The notes: generated from the sequence alone by a model not told the origin. A stretch of 64,000 nt of DNA from Schistosoma mansoni (GCF_000237925.1 NC_031495.1:10145852-10209851); one strand, 5' to 3'; positions 12,750 to 24,092 are shown, counted from the first letter of the stretch. Translations and numbers: made by a program.

Positions 12750-15700
12750 ACTAGTTTTAACAGAAAGAAATTTATAACTGAATATACCACTTCAAGAGTT
12801 TTTATCAATAATGTGGAACTGCATCAACATTAAATGTGTGACTTCCTTTTTGTGTAAAAGTAAGCTAAATACTTTTGTAATTTTACTAATTTAACAACAG
12901 AATATGACAATGAATTTATGAACTCCTTGATGTCAAATGTCTAAACGAGCACAAAGTGATGTAGAGATGGATAAAAAAGGGCTTAATTCATTCTGAAAGA
13001 GGTATATAGGAAATACTATTTGAAAGAGTGGAGACTATTCGTTTAGATAATTCAATGGATTGTGTGAAAATTCTAGAAGTGAACGTTAAAAATTTCTATT
13101 CAAAATGATTCACAAATTTTTGAAGACAAATAAACAAAAGGATATTTTTAATTACGACTCCAAAAAAGAGTGTATTAAAAATACCTTTTATCAGAGATTA
13201 TGTATACTAATTGATTACATATCATTTGAAAATGGTTGCACAACGAACATTCTATGGAGCGAAACTGCTATTCTCGTATATATTAAAAAAATATTAACAT
13301 CGCATTAAGAATCACGAATCATAAACTACTTTAAAGTGTGCATTATTAATTAACATTTAGTAATGTGTAATGTAGACAATTTGCACTTTGAAAATGAACT
13401 TGAACTCAATCCAAAGAATCCTTAGTTTAAATAATGTCGTATACTGTTGAGTAATTTCATCCAAACCTAAGTGTATTTTTACTGTAAATTAATAATATTT
13501 TAAAAGTTACAAGTATGAATTAGACCAACCCACGCTAGCAAAATAAAATCATTATTTGGACACGTACTTACAAGTAAAGTGTTATAAAATACTAACACCA
13601 AAAAACTAACCTGACACTGAACATAGTCATGTATTGACATAGACTTTGGTTCTACAACAAACTGACCACGTCTTACTTCATCTCGTTTCACTCCTCTCAT
13701 TAAGATGCCAACTTGGTCACCTGGTTCTGCTTGATCCAAAAGTTGGTGAAACATTTCAATCCCTGAAACAAATGAGAGTTCGTGACAGTTGATTTAACAT
13801 TACGTATTCACACAGTCCGAATTTTTCTTGAAGATTATAATTACAGCATTACTCAGAAAGAAACGTGTTAAGAGGTCTGAACTGTTGTGATAACTTTATA
13901 TCTCTTTCTGTCAACGGGATATAGACAGAAGTAAAGCATATTCCGTGCAGGACCGTGTTGGCGCACGCTGATCGGTATTTTCTTTGCCAATCATATCAAA
14001 GAATAATTAGGGAAGACTCTAGAATTTTCTTCTGTAAAATTAGAAACATACAAACTTTTTTTCATGTGATCCTTACTCCCATTCAATCTTGTTTATTCGG
14101 AAAATAATTACGTCCCCGTTTATCTGTGTTCTGATTTGGAGACTAGTAGAGTGAGGTGTCTGAAATATACTAAGCTATAAGTAGCTGGGTCATAATAAGA
14201 GAGATAATAACACATTCAGTGGTCGAAATATTAGAGCTTCGAATAGATTGGCAAAACCAGTACCACAACATAAATAAAACGGATAGGAACTGAAACTCTG
14301 TTTACAAAATGAATATCAGAAGAACAGTATTTGCTCGAAGCATGAATAATTACTTTATTTCAAATAAACATACTACTGTTTGAAGCACACTTTTTAGTGC
14401 TCGGATGTACCAGAGTTTGTGCATTGACTAAATAGATAACATGTGGAAGCATAGTGAAAAACGATGAGTGGTGGTAAGTCTGTGGGACGATGCAGCGGAA
14501 TTTTTAGTTGTCATTACTTGATACATCACTTTTTGAAAAAGATAGAAAATCAAACAGTTCAGTCGCACAAGATGCTACTAAACATTAAACGGAATGAAGA
14601 ATAACATAAGAACAATCACCCACTCATCAATGAACAATTTTCGACACCTAGATCTTGTTACCCAAAACTATTACCAGTTTGGAATGAATTTTAATCGGCT
14701 CTAATTATTTCAAAACATATAATAAAGCTAATAATTCGTGTAGGTTACACCAACTGAATTATCAGCACTGTGCCCGAACACACGGTGTCGCACCTCGGCA
14801 TCGATAACATGGTGTTGACACTGGATGTCAGCAATCCTTCGGAGACAACAATGATCAAACACAGAGATTCGTCTAACATCCTCAACTCGGAGAGGCCAGA
14901 TCTCACAAGCGTAGAACAAAACTGCTCCTATCAACGTGTTGTAAATTCAACCCTTCACAGTTAGACTAACATCATCAAGGCGCCAAAGATAGTCTAGGTA
15001 AACGTAAGTCTCCCTGGTTTCCATCATACACATATTGATATTATCAATCACGCAACCACCAGAACTTACACGGCTACCCAGATACATGAAATTCTCGACT
15101 AACTGTAACTACTCACTATCAAGAGTGAGTGTAAGCAGAAGATCCTGTCAGTCTTGTAAAAGTACTTTGGAATCAGGAGGTGCAAAGAACATGCAATACC
15201 TACGAAAATTGATTGTCAACTGATTAAGTATGGATTGCATGGTTTGGACATCATCGCACAGTAAGATAACATCATCCGCATACACACGGTAGAAGTCTTT
15301 CTCCAGGCAACAGATCCACACCACTATTACCTAAATCTATTAGAGCTGATTCCAGAACGTCACCGATGGCAAAGTTGGAGTGGAATGGTGAGATTGGACA
15401 ACCATGACTAACCTCACTGCTTGAATGAAACAATGAAGAGGTGGATGTGTACTCTCACTCTGTCTGGAGTGTTTCTACGTAGGGTCTTCAAGAAGTCTAT
15501 AAACCTATCGGGCACACCTTTTTTCAACAGAAAATCCGACAAGACAATCCTATGCAACGAGTTGAAGAAGGCCCCGATGGTCAAACCTCAAAATTGATCG
15601 TCAGCGGTTAGGAAGAAAACCCTGGTTGCTTTACTGTGAGCCCGGAATAAAGCCACCGGCGATCCCACCTGGTTGTTTTAATTGTTTTCTTAATACAAGG

Positions 15701-17881
15701 CAAGATACGTTTCTCAGATCAATGATTGTTATTTCAGTTCAAATGCATATTTGGACAATTTCAGTTTTTATGCGGTGTTTCCTCTTTTAAATTTTTCTGA
15801 CCACCATAAGTAACTTAGGACATTCATATGTGGCTTAGTTGAAGTTACAAACAAGCATGATATAATACTAATAAAATGAGTATCATAATATTGGTAGCAG
15901 TATTGGTAATTACAACGATTGGACATAAGAAACGTAATTCTAGAAGAATCGATTTGTGGATTAAAAGGTACGAAATAATTTTAAAAAAACAAGATCAAGG
16001 GGTATAGAGCGAATGCAACTTCTCAGTTCTATTATTTAAAAGTGGGACATTTTTGGCGGACTGAAAAACCAAAACATTTTGCTAACTGATAAAAGAGTTA
16101 TGTTACTGCATATTTATCTGAATCCTTTAAACGTTTTCATTTAAATCTACGAGATAGCTGCAATCTAGGAATCCCACTATGGGCTATGTATGCAAGTCTC
16201 GATTAATTTAAAAACTTACTGACAACCCTGTTGAGCACGGAGAGTCCACCTAGGTGAGTTGAAAAACCCTGATTACAAACCAACAGTGCACATAGGCTCC
16301 AGGATCCTGAGGAAATAAGTCGAGTATGAACCTATCGTTGGTCACCGGTTACCATGAGACTGCATCTCCTAAAGTTGTGTCCACTGCCTTGTGGATTAGA
16401 CCTTTAGGTCAAAGGCTACGGGTGTGGCCCACTAAGAAAATCACCTGCTTTGATTTGAACACCATGACAGTATCACAACCCACAAACAAATCAAGTGAAG
16501 TGTGAGTGACCGCCAAAATCCGTGCTCTTTAACTGCGTATGAATTTTAATCATAGTTAATTTTACATCAAGTATTTTGCATAGAAGAGTATTGTTTTGTT
16601 CTGGAGAAGACTCTATTCTATTGATCCCCATTTCATTTTCTGATATCAGCTTATCGAAGAGATTTGGATCCACACTTCGGTATTATGAATAGTTATCAAT
16701 TAGTCACACCATATCACCGAGATTCTATTCATTTACTTCAACATTCCTCAGGTCATCTTTTATTTGTCAAATCAAAATTCATAAATGTTACTGAAACCCA
16801 CATTTGGTGAATAGCAGTTCGTTTATAATAAATATTCTATCATAAAAACTCAGTATAGAGGTCATTCTTACATTTACTTGATCTTCTTAGACAACACTAC
16901 ATGATAATATTTAGTGGTAAGCTTAGTAATCTGAATTATGTGGGTAGATAGCACTGAAAGACTAGTTATGACTTACCTGTGACAGTGGATTTTAAAGTCT
17001 GACTATATCCGATTATTTCAATTGGTGACTGAAGCTTAAGAATTCCACGTTCTATCCGACCTGTAACAACAGTACCTCGACCAGTAATGGTAAATACATG
17101 TTCGATAGGAAGTAGGAAAGGTTTATCTTTTTCGCGTTTCGGCAAAGGAACTGAATCAATCGCATCAAGCAATTCTTCAATTTTCTCAATACCAAGTTTA
17201 GGTTCGCGATTCTACATAATTATGTCATTAATTTTAGAACTTACTTCCAGTGCACAAAGGGCAGAACCACTGATAATTGGTGTATTATCTCCATCAAATC
17301 CATAATGTTTTAATGTATCTCTGATTTCAAGTTCAACCAGTTCTAGCATCTCTGGGTCTGCCGCATCAGCTTTATTGATAAAAACAACTAATCTTTCTAT
17401 TCCTATCTGTTTAGCCAATAATAAATGCTCTCTAGTCTGTGGCATAGTGCCATCAGTTGCTGCTACGACGAGAATAGCGCATTCCATCTGATTAGCACCA
17501 GTTATCATATTTTTTATATAGTCGGCATGACCAGGACAATCTGTGTGTGCGTAATGCCGATTAGATGTTGAGTAATCAACCACTGCTGCATTAATGGTTA
17601 TGCCGCGTTTTCGTTCTTCTGGAGCAGCATCAATCTCTTCATAGCTCCGATAGACAGAGTTATTCTTTCCAGAAAGTACTAGAATTTATGAATTTAGATT
17701 GCTTCTTACTTTTTGTGATAGCTGCGGTGAGGGTAGTCTTTCCATGATCAACGTGTCCTATTGTACCGATGTTCATATGAGGCTTATCACGAACATAAGC
17801 AGTTTTGACTCCAGGAACAGCGTAAAAGCGAATATTCTGAAGTCTTAAAAGTAAAAAAATGTAATTACCTGTAGTGGGCAT
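8438..17881 (-). CDS. TUFM: Mitochondrial elongation factor Tu gene, spliced
   Basis: The product is the translation GTPase that carries aminoacyl-tRNA to the mitochondrial ribosome. Exons, in transcription order: about 17881-17710, 17678-17245, 17211-16977, 13762-13611, 12096-11920 and 8548-8438. The joined reading is continuous. G1 GHVDHGKT, G3 DCPGH, G4 NKAD and G5 SALCALE are present; domain 2 starts at [20 protein letters not shown]; domain 3 contains [10 protein letters not shown] and [10 protein letters not shown] and ends with [18 protein letters not shown]. All internal junctions obey GT/AG. The two 5' introns are 31 and 33 bp, while the later ones are about 3.2, 1.5 and 3.4 kb and full of retrotransposons. 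The start is uncertain: ATG at 17881 reads straight into the mature protein, but a GTAATT...CTTCAG 32-bp intron just after it is equally plausible and would put the start further upstream. No damage is seen in the placed exons, so the gene looks functional. Confidence 0.93.
8970..11670 (+). mobile_element. RTE-clade retrotransposon (SR2-like, family 1), near full span but deleted inside
   Basis: This copy lies antisense in the last TUFM intron. An untranslated leader of the type seen in schistosome RTEs begins about 8970. From 9220 the plus strand reads, with breaks, an apurinic endonuclease: [49 protein letters not shown]. It then reads a basic linker to about 10,440, [20 protein letters not shown] and [13 protein letters not shown], and [16 protein letters not shown]. 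The sequence then jumps at about 11,245 straight into the C-terminal YGAETW segment and [12 protein letters not shown], so the catalytic core of the reverse transcriptase (about 180 residues) is missing. The end is a GTAAGTGAGCAAGTAA-like tail. Many stops and shifts; not active. A second element is nested at 10,701-10,980. Confidence 0.85.
10701..10980 (-). mobile_element. Nested 5'-truncated RTE (family 2) 3' end
   Basis: These 280 bp match, in reverse, the 3' end of the RTE copy at 51.67-51.95 kb, including the last codons (MAQSRSQW region), the 3' UTR and the GCTGACTGACTGAC terminus. They are flanked by the 12-bp direct repeat GGAGGAAGAACA at 10,689-10,700 and 10,981-10,992, a clear target-site duplication. 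It split the host RTE between EEEQ and VPTDWKEG. Confidence 0.88.
11920..12096 (-). CDS. TUFM: TUFM exon: domain 3
   Basis: Acceptor TTTTGCAG at 12097-12100; 59 codons from [15 protein letters not shown] through [20 protein letters not shown] to the final RKM, donor GTTAGT. A repeat A fragment lies only about 75 bp upstream of the acceptor. Confidence 0.92.
12170..12318 (-). repeat. Dispersed repeat A fragment
   Basis: Contains CAACAGTAGTGCCACGAGAA, GCCATGTGAGAGCATTTTGA and GGCCATACCAGGGCGTTTGG, matching the 5' part of repeat A in minus-sense orientation. It sits in the TUFM intron just upstream of the domain 3 exon. Confidence 0.6.
12706..12746. repeat. (TA)n microsatellite
   Basis: About 40 bp of uninterrupted TA dinucleotides inside a TUFM intron. 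Confidence 0.95.
13611..13762 (-). CDS. TUFM: TUFM exon: domain 2
   Basis: Acceptor TTTCAG before GGATTGAAATG; encodes [20 protein letters not shown] and [16 protein letters not shown], ending in the CAG codon before donor GTTAGT. It matches the EF-Tu 'GD..G.L.RG..R.D..RG' segment. Confidence 0.92.
14740..15610 (-). mobile_element. SR2-like RTE fragment (family 3) in TUFM intron
   Basis: On the minus strand the fragment reads part of the reverse transcriptase: [20 protein letters not shown], then a broken GCPISPF-type motif and [15 protein letters not shown], then [20 protein letters not shown] and [15 protein letters not shown]. It is truncated at both ends: the 5' half is absent and the C-terminal 'LRWLGH' segment and 3' tail are missing. 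It is practically identical to the copies near 37.0 and 39.6 kb and more distant from that at 55.3-55.9 kb. Confidence 0.85.
16236..16495 (+). repeat. Dispersed repeat A copy
   Basis: Reads [20 protein letters not shown] on the plus strand at about 16,250-16,310, followed by the ACCGGTTACCATGAGACTGC block. Lies within the inverted duplication (its partner is at 38,362-38,640). Confidence 0.7.
16977..17211 (-). CDS. TUFM: TUFM exon: end of G domain and domain 2
   Basis: Begins after a 33-bp intron (17212-17244) with [20 protein letters not shown] and runs through [20 protein letters not shown] to KSTVTG, donor GTAAGT. About 146 bp of this exon is duplicated in inverted orientation at 37,733-37,878. 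Confidence 0.92.
17245..17678 (-). CDS. TUFM: TUFM exon: G domain (G2-G5)
   Basis: Follows a 31-bp intron (17679-17709, GTAAG...TCTAG). Encodes [20 protein letters not shown] (switch region), [34 protein letters not shown] and SGSALCALE. Ends at a GTAAGT donor after the codon for Glu. Confidence 0.92.
17710..17881 (-). CDS. TUFM: TUFM 5' exon(s): presequence and G1 P-loop
   Basis: Encodes [20 protein letters not shown], then the P-loop GHVDHGKTT and LTAAITK; the donor is GTAAG at 17709. Read without splicing, ATG 17881 gives a hydrophobic, basic N-terminus that could serve as a mitochondrial presequence. Alternatively a 32-bp intron (about 17838-17869) joins an upstream piece reading [16 protein letters not shown]. 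In that model no in-frame ATG is visible nearby. A T-rich stretch ending in TTTTTAG near 17920 could be a cis- or trans-splice acceptor. Confidence 0.75.
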
Positions 17882-19204
17882 ATCAGTGAGCTTGCGACCT
17901 TGTTAAACGATGGTGTGCCTAAAAATTGCAAAAAAACCCAGTTTACGTATACTTATCAATACACAAGTGAAACATGAGGCCACTAGACTAGAGTCTCATA
18001 CGACTCAACTTTTTTACCACACTACTAGACAAAATTTATTTACTTTTTATTACATTTGCTTTCTTGAAGGGAAACAAAATTGTCTGGGACTCTAATCTAA
18101 CCACTGCACACAATATCAGAAGAACAATAGTTATTCAACTATGAACATGGGGCTAGGTCAGATAGAAAAACGCTAATCCATATGAGATACACTAATATTT
18201 ATGTGCAGTTTACTGTGCATAATATAGTTTAATCAAACTCAATGAAAATGATTCTATTCCGAGCAGTGCATGCTAATAGATGATAATGCAGACGAAAACT
18301 TCGACTTTCCAGAGTAGTAAATTATTTCTATTAATAAGTTCAGAAGTGGAAATCGAACTTATGAACATAATTTCTATCGGCAATTGCCGGCCGCAGCTCT
18401 AATAAAACTGAAGATGAGCTTTATCGAAAGCTGTCTGCTACTCAAAATTTGACCTTTGGAAACAGAGTAGTGAATGCTTTGAGCACCGAATTAAACAAAT
18501 TAGGAGACTGTAAGACATTCAGACGAAAAATTTGACATCTGATCATGTGAACAAATAACGGTGACCGTTTGTTACACCTTATTTTTAACCACGTTTATTT
18601 TCAGCAAGTATGTACTTTATGTATAAGGAAAAACACTATTCTACTAGTAACCACTGACATCAACTTGCTCATAATTACCGCTACAAAAGGCTAAAAGATT
18701 GTCTCGACAAATGGGATTCATACTTTAATCAGGATTATATTTAGGTGTCATTGTGTCACCAGACCCGACATGGGCCAAACTAAAAGACTTTAACTTAGTA
18801 GGATGACACTACATACTGATTAGATAACCATTATGTTTGTTTTTGTTTGGGCCTGCAGTAGCATGGGTAAATCACTGGGATAATTGACGGCCAGTTAAGC
18901 GTAGCATATACCAACCAACTATACAAATGAAGGCTTTTAACATGATTTTTAGCTTCACCATCTATCCTGATGAAGTCCTAAAAGTACGAAGCTAAAACGC
19001 TAAGGAATACAAAAAGCCTGTGTGATCGGCCTAGAGCAGTTGCTTTGGACTATGGCGACATACTCTCGGGTACAAAAGTGTCTATGATAAGTCTCAAAAG
19101 AAGTATCCTTTCATGGTATGAGCAACCGGGTAATAACAACTTCCCTCATATCACACGACACTACTAAAATACGGACCAAGATTAGGATCGTCCGCATAAT
19201 GGTT
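17882..19204. other. Region upstream of TUFM without recognised genes
   Basis: This should hold the TUFM promoter and 5' UTR on the minus strand. I see no certain promoter element. Nothing else coding was recognised. Confidence 0.4.
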
Positions 19205-19345
19205 GTTACATGCAGTTTATTTATTTATTTATTTAAACACATAAATATTGGTACAAAGGGGCACCAGATAAATGTGTGCCTCACAAATCTCATTCGATTT
19301 GTGTGAGGGCTGTGATACTGCCCAGGTGCCCAGACTGAAGCAGGT
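19205..19345 (-). repeat. Dispersed repeat A 3' end with (TTTA)n tail
   Basis: Starts with a TTTATTTATTTATTTAAACA tract and continues CATAAATATTGGTACAAAGG, matching the copy at 49.87 kb. In the sense direction this is an AAATAAATAAA tail, as found at the 3' ends of LINEs and SINEs. Confidence 0.65.
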
Positions 19346-19744
19346 TGTTACATGCAGACAATACGTCAGAGACTGGTGACGGGATACTAGCAACTTACAA
19401 GTTTACGCATTAGGATGACGATTTTAAACAAACATAACAATCACCACTTAGCGAATTCATACGATACTGTCGAAATATATTTCGGATTACTTGAAAATGA
19501 AGTACCTTAAAGACAATCATTATCAGCTTTGAAAACGCTAAAAAATCAACATAGTTCACTGACATAAAAAAAGCTTCGTCACTTTCTAGGTTTCCATTGA
19601 CAAAACATGTGATCATGACTAGTATGCAGAAGACCAAGTCAAGCTAAATGCTAAGGACATTTTCAATCACTTGACCTTGGTGGGGATTAAGCTACACAAG
19701 GAATTAGTACAGGAAATCTCTTCAAACCAGGAATCTTACATTAA

Positions 19745-19960
19745 GTCACTGGTAATATAACTTATGCCCCCGTTCCAAATGCTCTCAAATGGCCTTGTGC
19801 ATACAACCGCTGCCAGGGAAGTCCTACTCACTGCCTTCTCGTGGCACTACTGTTGTTTACGAAATTGAGAGGATGAAAAGCGAATGTCCGCTCCTGAAGG
19901 AACAAATACTATCCTGATGCCCAAACTCAAGCAGATGTCTACATGCACTCTGGGGATAAA
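19745..19960 (+). repeat. Dispersed repeat A fragment, internally deleted
   Basis: Carries the 5' part (AAATGCTCTCAAATGGCC, GCCTTCTCGTGGCACTACTG, GAAAAGCGAATGTCCG) and then jumps to the 3' part (ATACTATCCTGATGCCCAAA), lacking the NPDYKPT block. Confidence 0.55.
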
Positions 19961-20204
19961 GAGGTAAGTAGGCACAACATAGGGGAAGAACCAGTACCCG
20001 TAGTCCAGTCTCACACGGATCCCAGGGTGGCAGTAAGCCATGATTTTAAGACCGCGACCCACTGCGGCAAGGTCGCAGCTGAGGGATCTAGAACTCTAAG
20101 GGCTTTAAGACAGACACCATAATGTTCTCTGCCGTACACACAACCTTAGTGAGATTCAAACTTGAAGACTACGTTGGGGTTGCAAGCACCTGTTTAAAAT
20201 GCGA

Positions 20205-20590
20205 CTCCGATATCCTGGAGAGGACAACTACCGGTGCAATTCATGAACTCGGGTTTACAATACAAAGAGCGGCTTGAGATTACTTTACTATACACTACCG
20301 CAAATTAAAAGGTGGCTTGATTCTGACGTAAAGAACACCAGGAACTGATTTTAGACGCAATATATCCTTTTTTTCCTACCAGATCAAGACATCTCACAAG
20401 ACATAGAAGGGGAGTGGAAAAGTCAATAACGAACAAATTATCCGTGGCATACAGGTTTTCACATCGTCATCAATTCTTGGAACTTGTTACTCAAAGCAGT
20501 GGTGTTCTCACCTCCAATCGACTGTTGCAAGAGAAGACTAGACGCTCATAGGAGCTTACTATAAAAGTAAGGATATGGGTCGTACGTATT
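20205..20590 (+). mobile_element. CR1-like reverse transcriptase C-terminal fragment
   Basis: Plus-strand frames read ILERT..AIHELG, YRKLKG(G)LI and WNLLLKAVVFSP then KRRLDAHRSLL, which fits the CR1 ORF2 end pattern 'LERVQRRAT...YRRLRGDL...WN.LP..VV.S.....FKR.LD'. It matches, in reverse, 41,190-41,490. Frames are broken. Confidence 0.7.
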
Positions 20591-21536
20591 CTAATCTTCT
20601 TACAAAAGTATGAATCCAATAAGAGATGACTATTCAGTTACCGAATTACATCAAGTAATGGAAATTACTCACTTAATGGTGTTTGCTACTTCACTTAACT
20701 AACGCATTTTCATCCCTTACTAAGCAGGATCGTAGATTTAAGTCCCATTGATACACTTTCATTCAGTTTTTCTAACAGTCACGGCACTGTCAAGTGACTA
20801 TCGCAAACACACATCACAGTAAGATAAGTATATATTGATTTCTAATATCTAGAACTAAAAAACTCACAAATAGACCGAAGATGGGTGGCAATTTGCATGC
20901 TTATTTATAACAGGTGCTGACTAAAAGGAAGTAGTCCCAAGGTCAAACAGACTTTCGGACTGTGAACAAGTTATCAGGTTTTTCAATATCCCATACTTTT
21001 AAAAAAATGTAGTACTAGGGTTTCTTTCTGATGAAACACTCTTTAACTTCGAAAACAATCCGAACAATAAGGGACTTCCCAATGATGTTTTGAATGAGGC
21101 CAAAGTCTGAGCGCGAAATTAAACGAAAAACATTTCCTATTCAAATATGTAGAAATTATTGTTTTCTGATTCCGTGCTAAGTTGGCAGGTAGTTATAATG
21201 CAAGTCACCGATCCAGTAAGCCTTGTGTTTATCTACAAGATTAATTCTACTCATTACTGACCTATGATAATTATAGTTGTTGCATAATTGTAGCATTTGA
21301 AGCACGAATCCCATCATTTTCGAAACGTTAAAATCTTAGATTTCATTACTGCAGAAATAAATATGTTTGCCGTAGGCAGATCAATAACTGCCAGAGTGTT
21401 TGCTACTATCTCTCTTTAAGTTGATAAAGATGCCACAAGTATTCAAAGTTCGACAACTTAACCAGTAACACTTTGTAGAGTTAAACAAATTCCCAAAACA
21501 GATAAGTCTGTAAGTCTTCGACATTGGATGCTGCAC
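20591..21536. other. No recognised feature
   Basis: AT-rich DNA with short open frames only; nothing supported. Confidence 0.4.
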
Positions 21537-22007
21537 GCATTAGTTTTAATGGATTCACCTAGCTGAAGGCTCTCGGTCATGCATCCACACCAGATCACGA
21601 GTGGAAACCCCGAGCTCAACATACACTATAATCGCTAGCCAGTCTAGACCAGTCAACCCTCGATATATTGACAACCTATCCAATATATCTTCGAACCTCC
21701 TGACGTCTGACTTTTGATTTCACTCGGTGGGTACGATTCATAATAGGACGTTTTACTGGTTGAAACGTTGTCAAACTCCAATACCTGTGGCATCTTCAAC
21801 CTTTTATATTCGAAATGTGCCATCCCAGTCAAATCAGAAGCGATGAGGTTTGGAGATGCATTTTATAGAATATCGACACATCAAAAAGTGATTAATCTAA
21901 GCTAGCTAGGGTTTGTAGGAGATATGTGACATGGTGTACTGAAACATGATATGGTGCGCATGCGTGGCCTAGCGTCTTCAGCTAGGTGAGTCCAGTAAAA
22001 CTAGCGC
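21537..22007. mobile_element. MITE-like element with terminal inverted repeats
   Basis: The left end reads GCATTAGTTTTAATGGATTC then ACCTAGCTGAAG. The right end, reverse complemented, reads GCGCTAGTTTTACTGGACTC then ACCTAGCTGAAG. The arms agree over about 45-48 bp with a handful of mismatches and enclose about 375 bp with no open frame. This fits a non-autonomous DNA transposon or foldback element. No certain target duplication is seen, so the exact ends are approximate. Confidence 0.5.
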
Positions 22008-22745
22008 GGTCGGTATCGATTGTTGAAGAGCCACATGACTATTTATTTTGAGGGATTTATTTACCGATACACTGGTTTTAACAACCGTTTGCTCAAGTAT
22101 AAACATGTGGGCCAAATAGTGTTTTTTTCAAATAAAGTTAGGGCGACATTACGAAATCCTCACAGGTTCATGTATGTCCCCGATTTCTGTTTAGATGGTA
22201 GGAATGTAGAACTATAGAATTATAGTCTATGTTCGTTATTAATGCTAATCTAATAGTAGACCTGGTATGAGGATTGTAGATTTGTAACGATGCGACTACC
22301 CAAACTATAAGATCTTACGTGGAAGTCACATCAATAACTGCACTGACATATCGTATCGTGACAATTAGAAATATCAGAATTAGTATTACTGAAGAACACA
22401 TGTAAGCCGAAGATAGAATAATATATTTTAAGTGAATAAATTCAGGTTATGCAGAATGACTACGTCTGCAAGGCTGAGCCATACCATCCGATTGATTAGA
22501 TATTCCTGCATTCACCATTTTTGGCCTTCTCTTCGTGTTAAGTGGTGAACATCTATTTTCCCAGTTATTTAAGTCCCGCTTCGAGGATCGTTTGGTTATG
22601 ACCAATACCAATGCAGAACTAATATGCTTCGATGTACATCTGCTAAGCTTCTCATACTCTTATTTCGTACATTTAAAATAACCCCCAATAGGTACCTTAT
22701 GTGGTACGAACAAGACATGATATAACTAAATTAAAATACACTGAT
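22008..22745. other. No recognised feature
   Basis: Short open frames only, no family resemblance seen. Confidence 0.35.
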
Positions 22746-24092
22746 CCAGCTCTACCTGGAAGCTTTCCCTGTACTTCAGCCATATTATCATTGTTCAATG
22801 AGCCCAGGTACATTTATATAACCTGCATAATAGGTTGACATACATCTATTGGATAGACAACGCGTACAGGACCCACAATATGTTTCCAATGACGACGATG
22901 AAAATTATGATTGTTGTTGTTTTGCTTGACTTTCAAATGTGTTCGAATCCTTGGTCCATGCTCCTTCTGTTGTTGTTCACCTTTTCCTTGTATTAATTCT
23001 TCTCCAGGGAATAAACCAAAATGTGCAGGACAGGCAGAAAATTTAGCAAAATCATAACTTGGCGGATCAATTACAAGGACAAAACGATTCTGTACAAGAA
23101 GATCTGCTAAACTTTGTTTCTAATTTGCCAAATTGATCAATTCCTTCACGAAAATAACTCCTGCAGTCGCTGAGTCAATACTATCAGCAGCATTCTGATG
23201 TGTTAGAGTCAATCTACCATCTTGATTAAATGGCATTGATATACCCATACTTTTAAGTATATTCAAGTGTAACGCATTGTCAGGTTGAAAGTTAACTGCT
23301 CTTAAAGGTAATGGTGTTTTCTTAGTTTTATGATGATGAACACCGACTGTGAAATCGTTTATTAAACGGTCAATATTTATAGCTATTTGACGTACTGGTT
23401 GTCAAATAACGTCAATAATATTCCAAATACATGATTTCAACAAAATCCTACCAGAATCATTACATTTCGGTAATTTTCTCATATAATGACCGTAAAAAAA
23501 CCAGACGTTGCTGATATATCACATGTTGAACCAATATGATTACTAACAAGATAATTGTTATCAATATTTTTATTACCAATAGTAATATCGTGCTTGGCCA
23601 TAGAAGTATCTAAAATACACTCCATGGGATTTCGATGCTCATACCCTATAGCAATACATTGAGCTGCATTGTGTAATAATTTTCAAAACTTAATATCTCG
23701 CTCACCATGACGATCTGGCATTGGTTATTCAACTTTTGAAGTCGATGATGGTTGTAGTAGGATTGAACTATTAACATCATATTGTGATACCTTCATCAAT
23801 ACCGAGGAAACATCATGAATCGCAGCATGGAATACATTCTTAATTGACTAGCGTTGACAAGATAAACTTAATGGTAAGAGATGTGCTTCCGTAGTAAAAA
23901 TATAGTCATCTACTTTGGTTGGAATATCAGAAGGTTCAGCGAATAACAGGTGCAAGTATTTAAATGTTTCTGCATGAACAAATGAATCGAATTGATCTAC
24001 ATGCTCCACAGTTCGTACATCCCTAATTTCTGCAAAATCACATGGCACACCTGAATACTTTTCTAAATCATTGACTTCTCGAAGTCATTTAT
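22746..24092 (-). pseudogene. Processed pseudogene of an EDEM3-like alpha-mannosidase (GH47)
   Basis: Active members of the family trim mannose from misfolded glycoproteins in the ER for degradation. On the minus strand from 24,092 the frame reads [36 protein letters not shown] and [20 protein letters not shown], the diagnostic end of the GH47 domain (AETFKYLYLLF...[11 protein letters not shown] in EDEMs). Downstream come KLPKCNDSGRILLKSCIWNI, RAVNFQPDNALHLNILKS, VQNRFVLVIDPPSYDFAKFS and a final NMAEVQGKLP close to a PA domain start. Several stops and frame changes break it. There is no intron over about 1.3 kb although schistosome genes are intron-rich, so a retrocopy of the C-terminal half is the best reading. 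The open frame just upstream (24,105-24,311) is not recognised. Confidence 0.7.

Noticed and set aside
14770-15223. Plus-strand open frames at 14,770 and 15,035 and their mirror images near 37 kb
   Set aside because: They are the antisense of the RTE reverse transcriptase fragment and repeat only because the region is duplicated.
18950-19010. Possible third hammerhead (CTGATGAAGTCC...GTACGAAGC)
   Set aside because: CTGATGA is present, but helix II does not pair properly and GAAA is GAAG; no cleavage triplet with a matching helix I was found.
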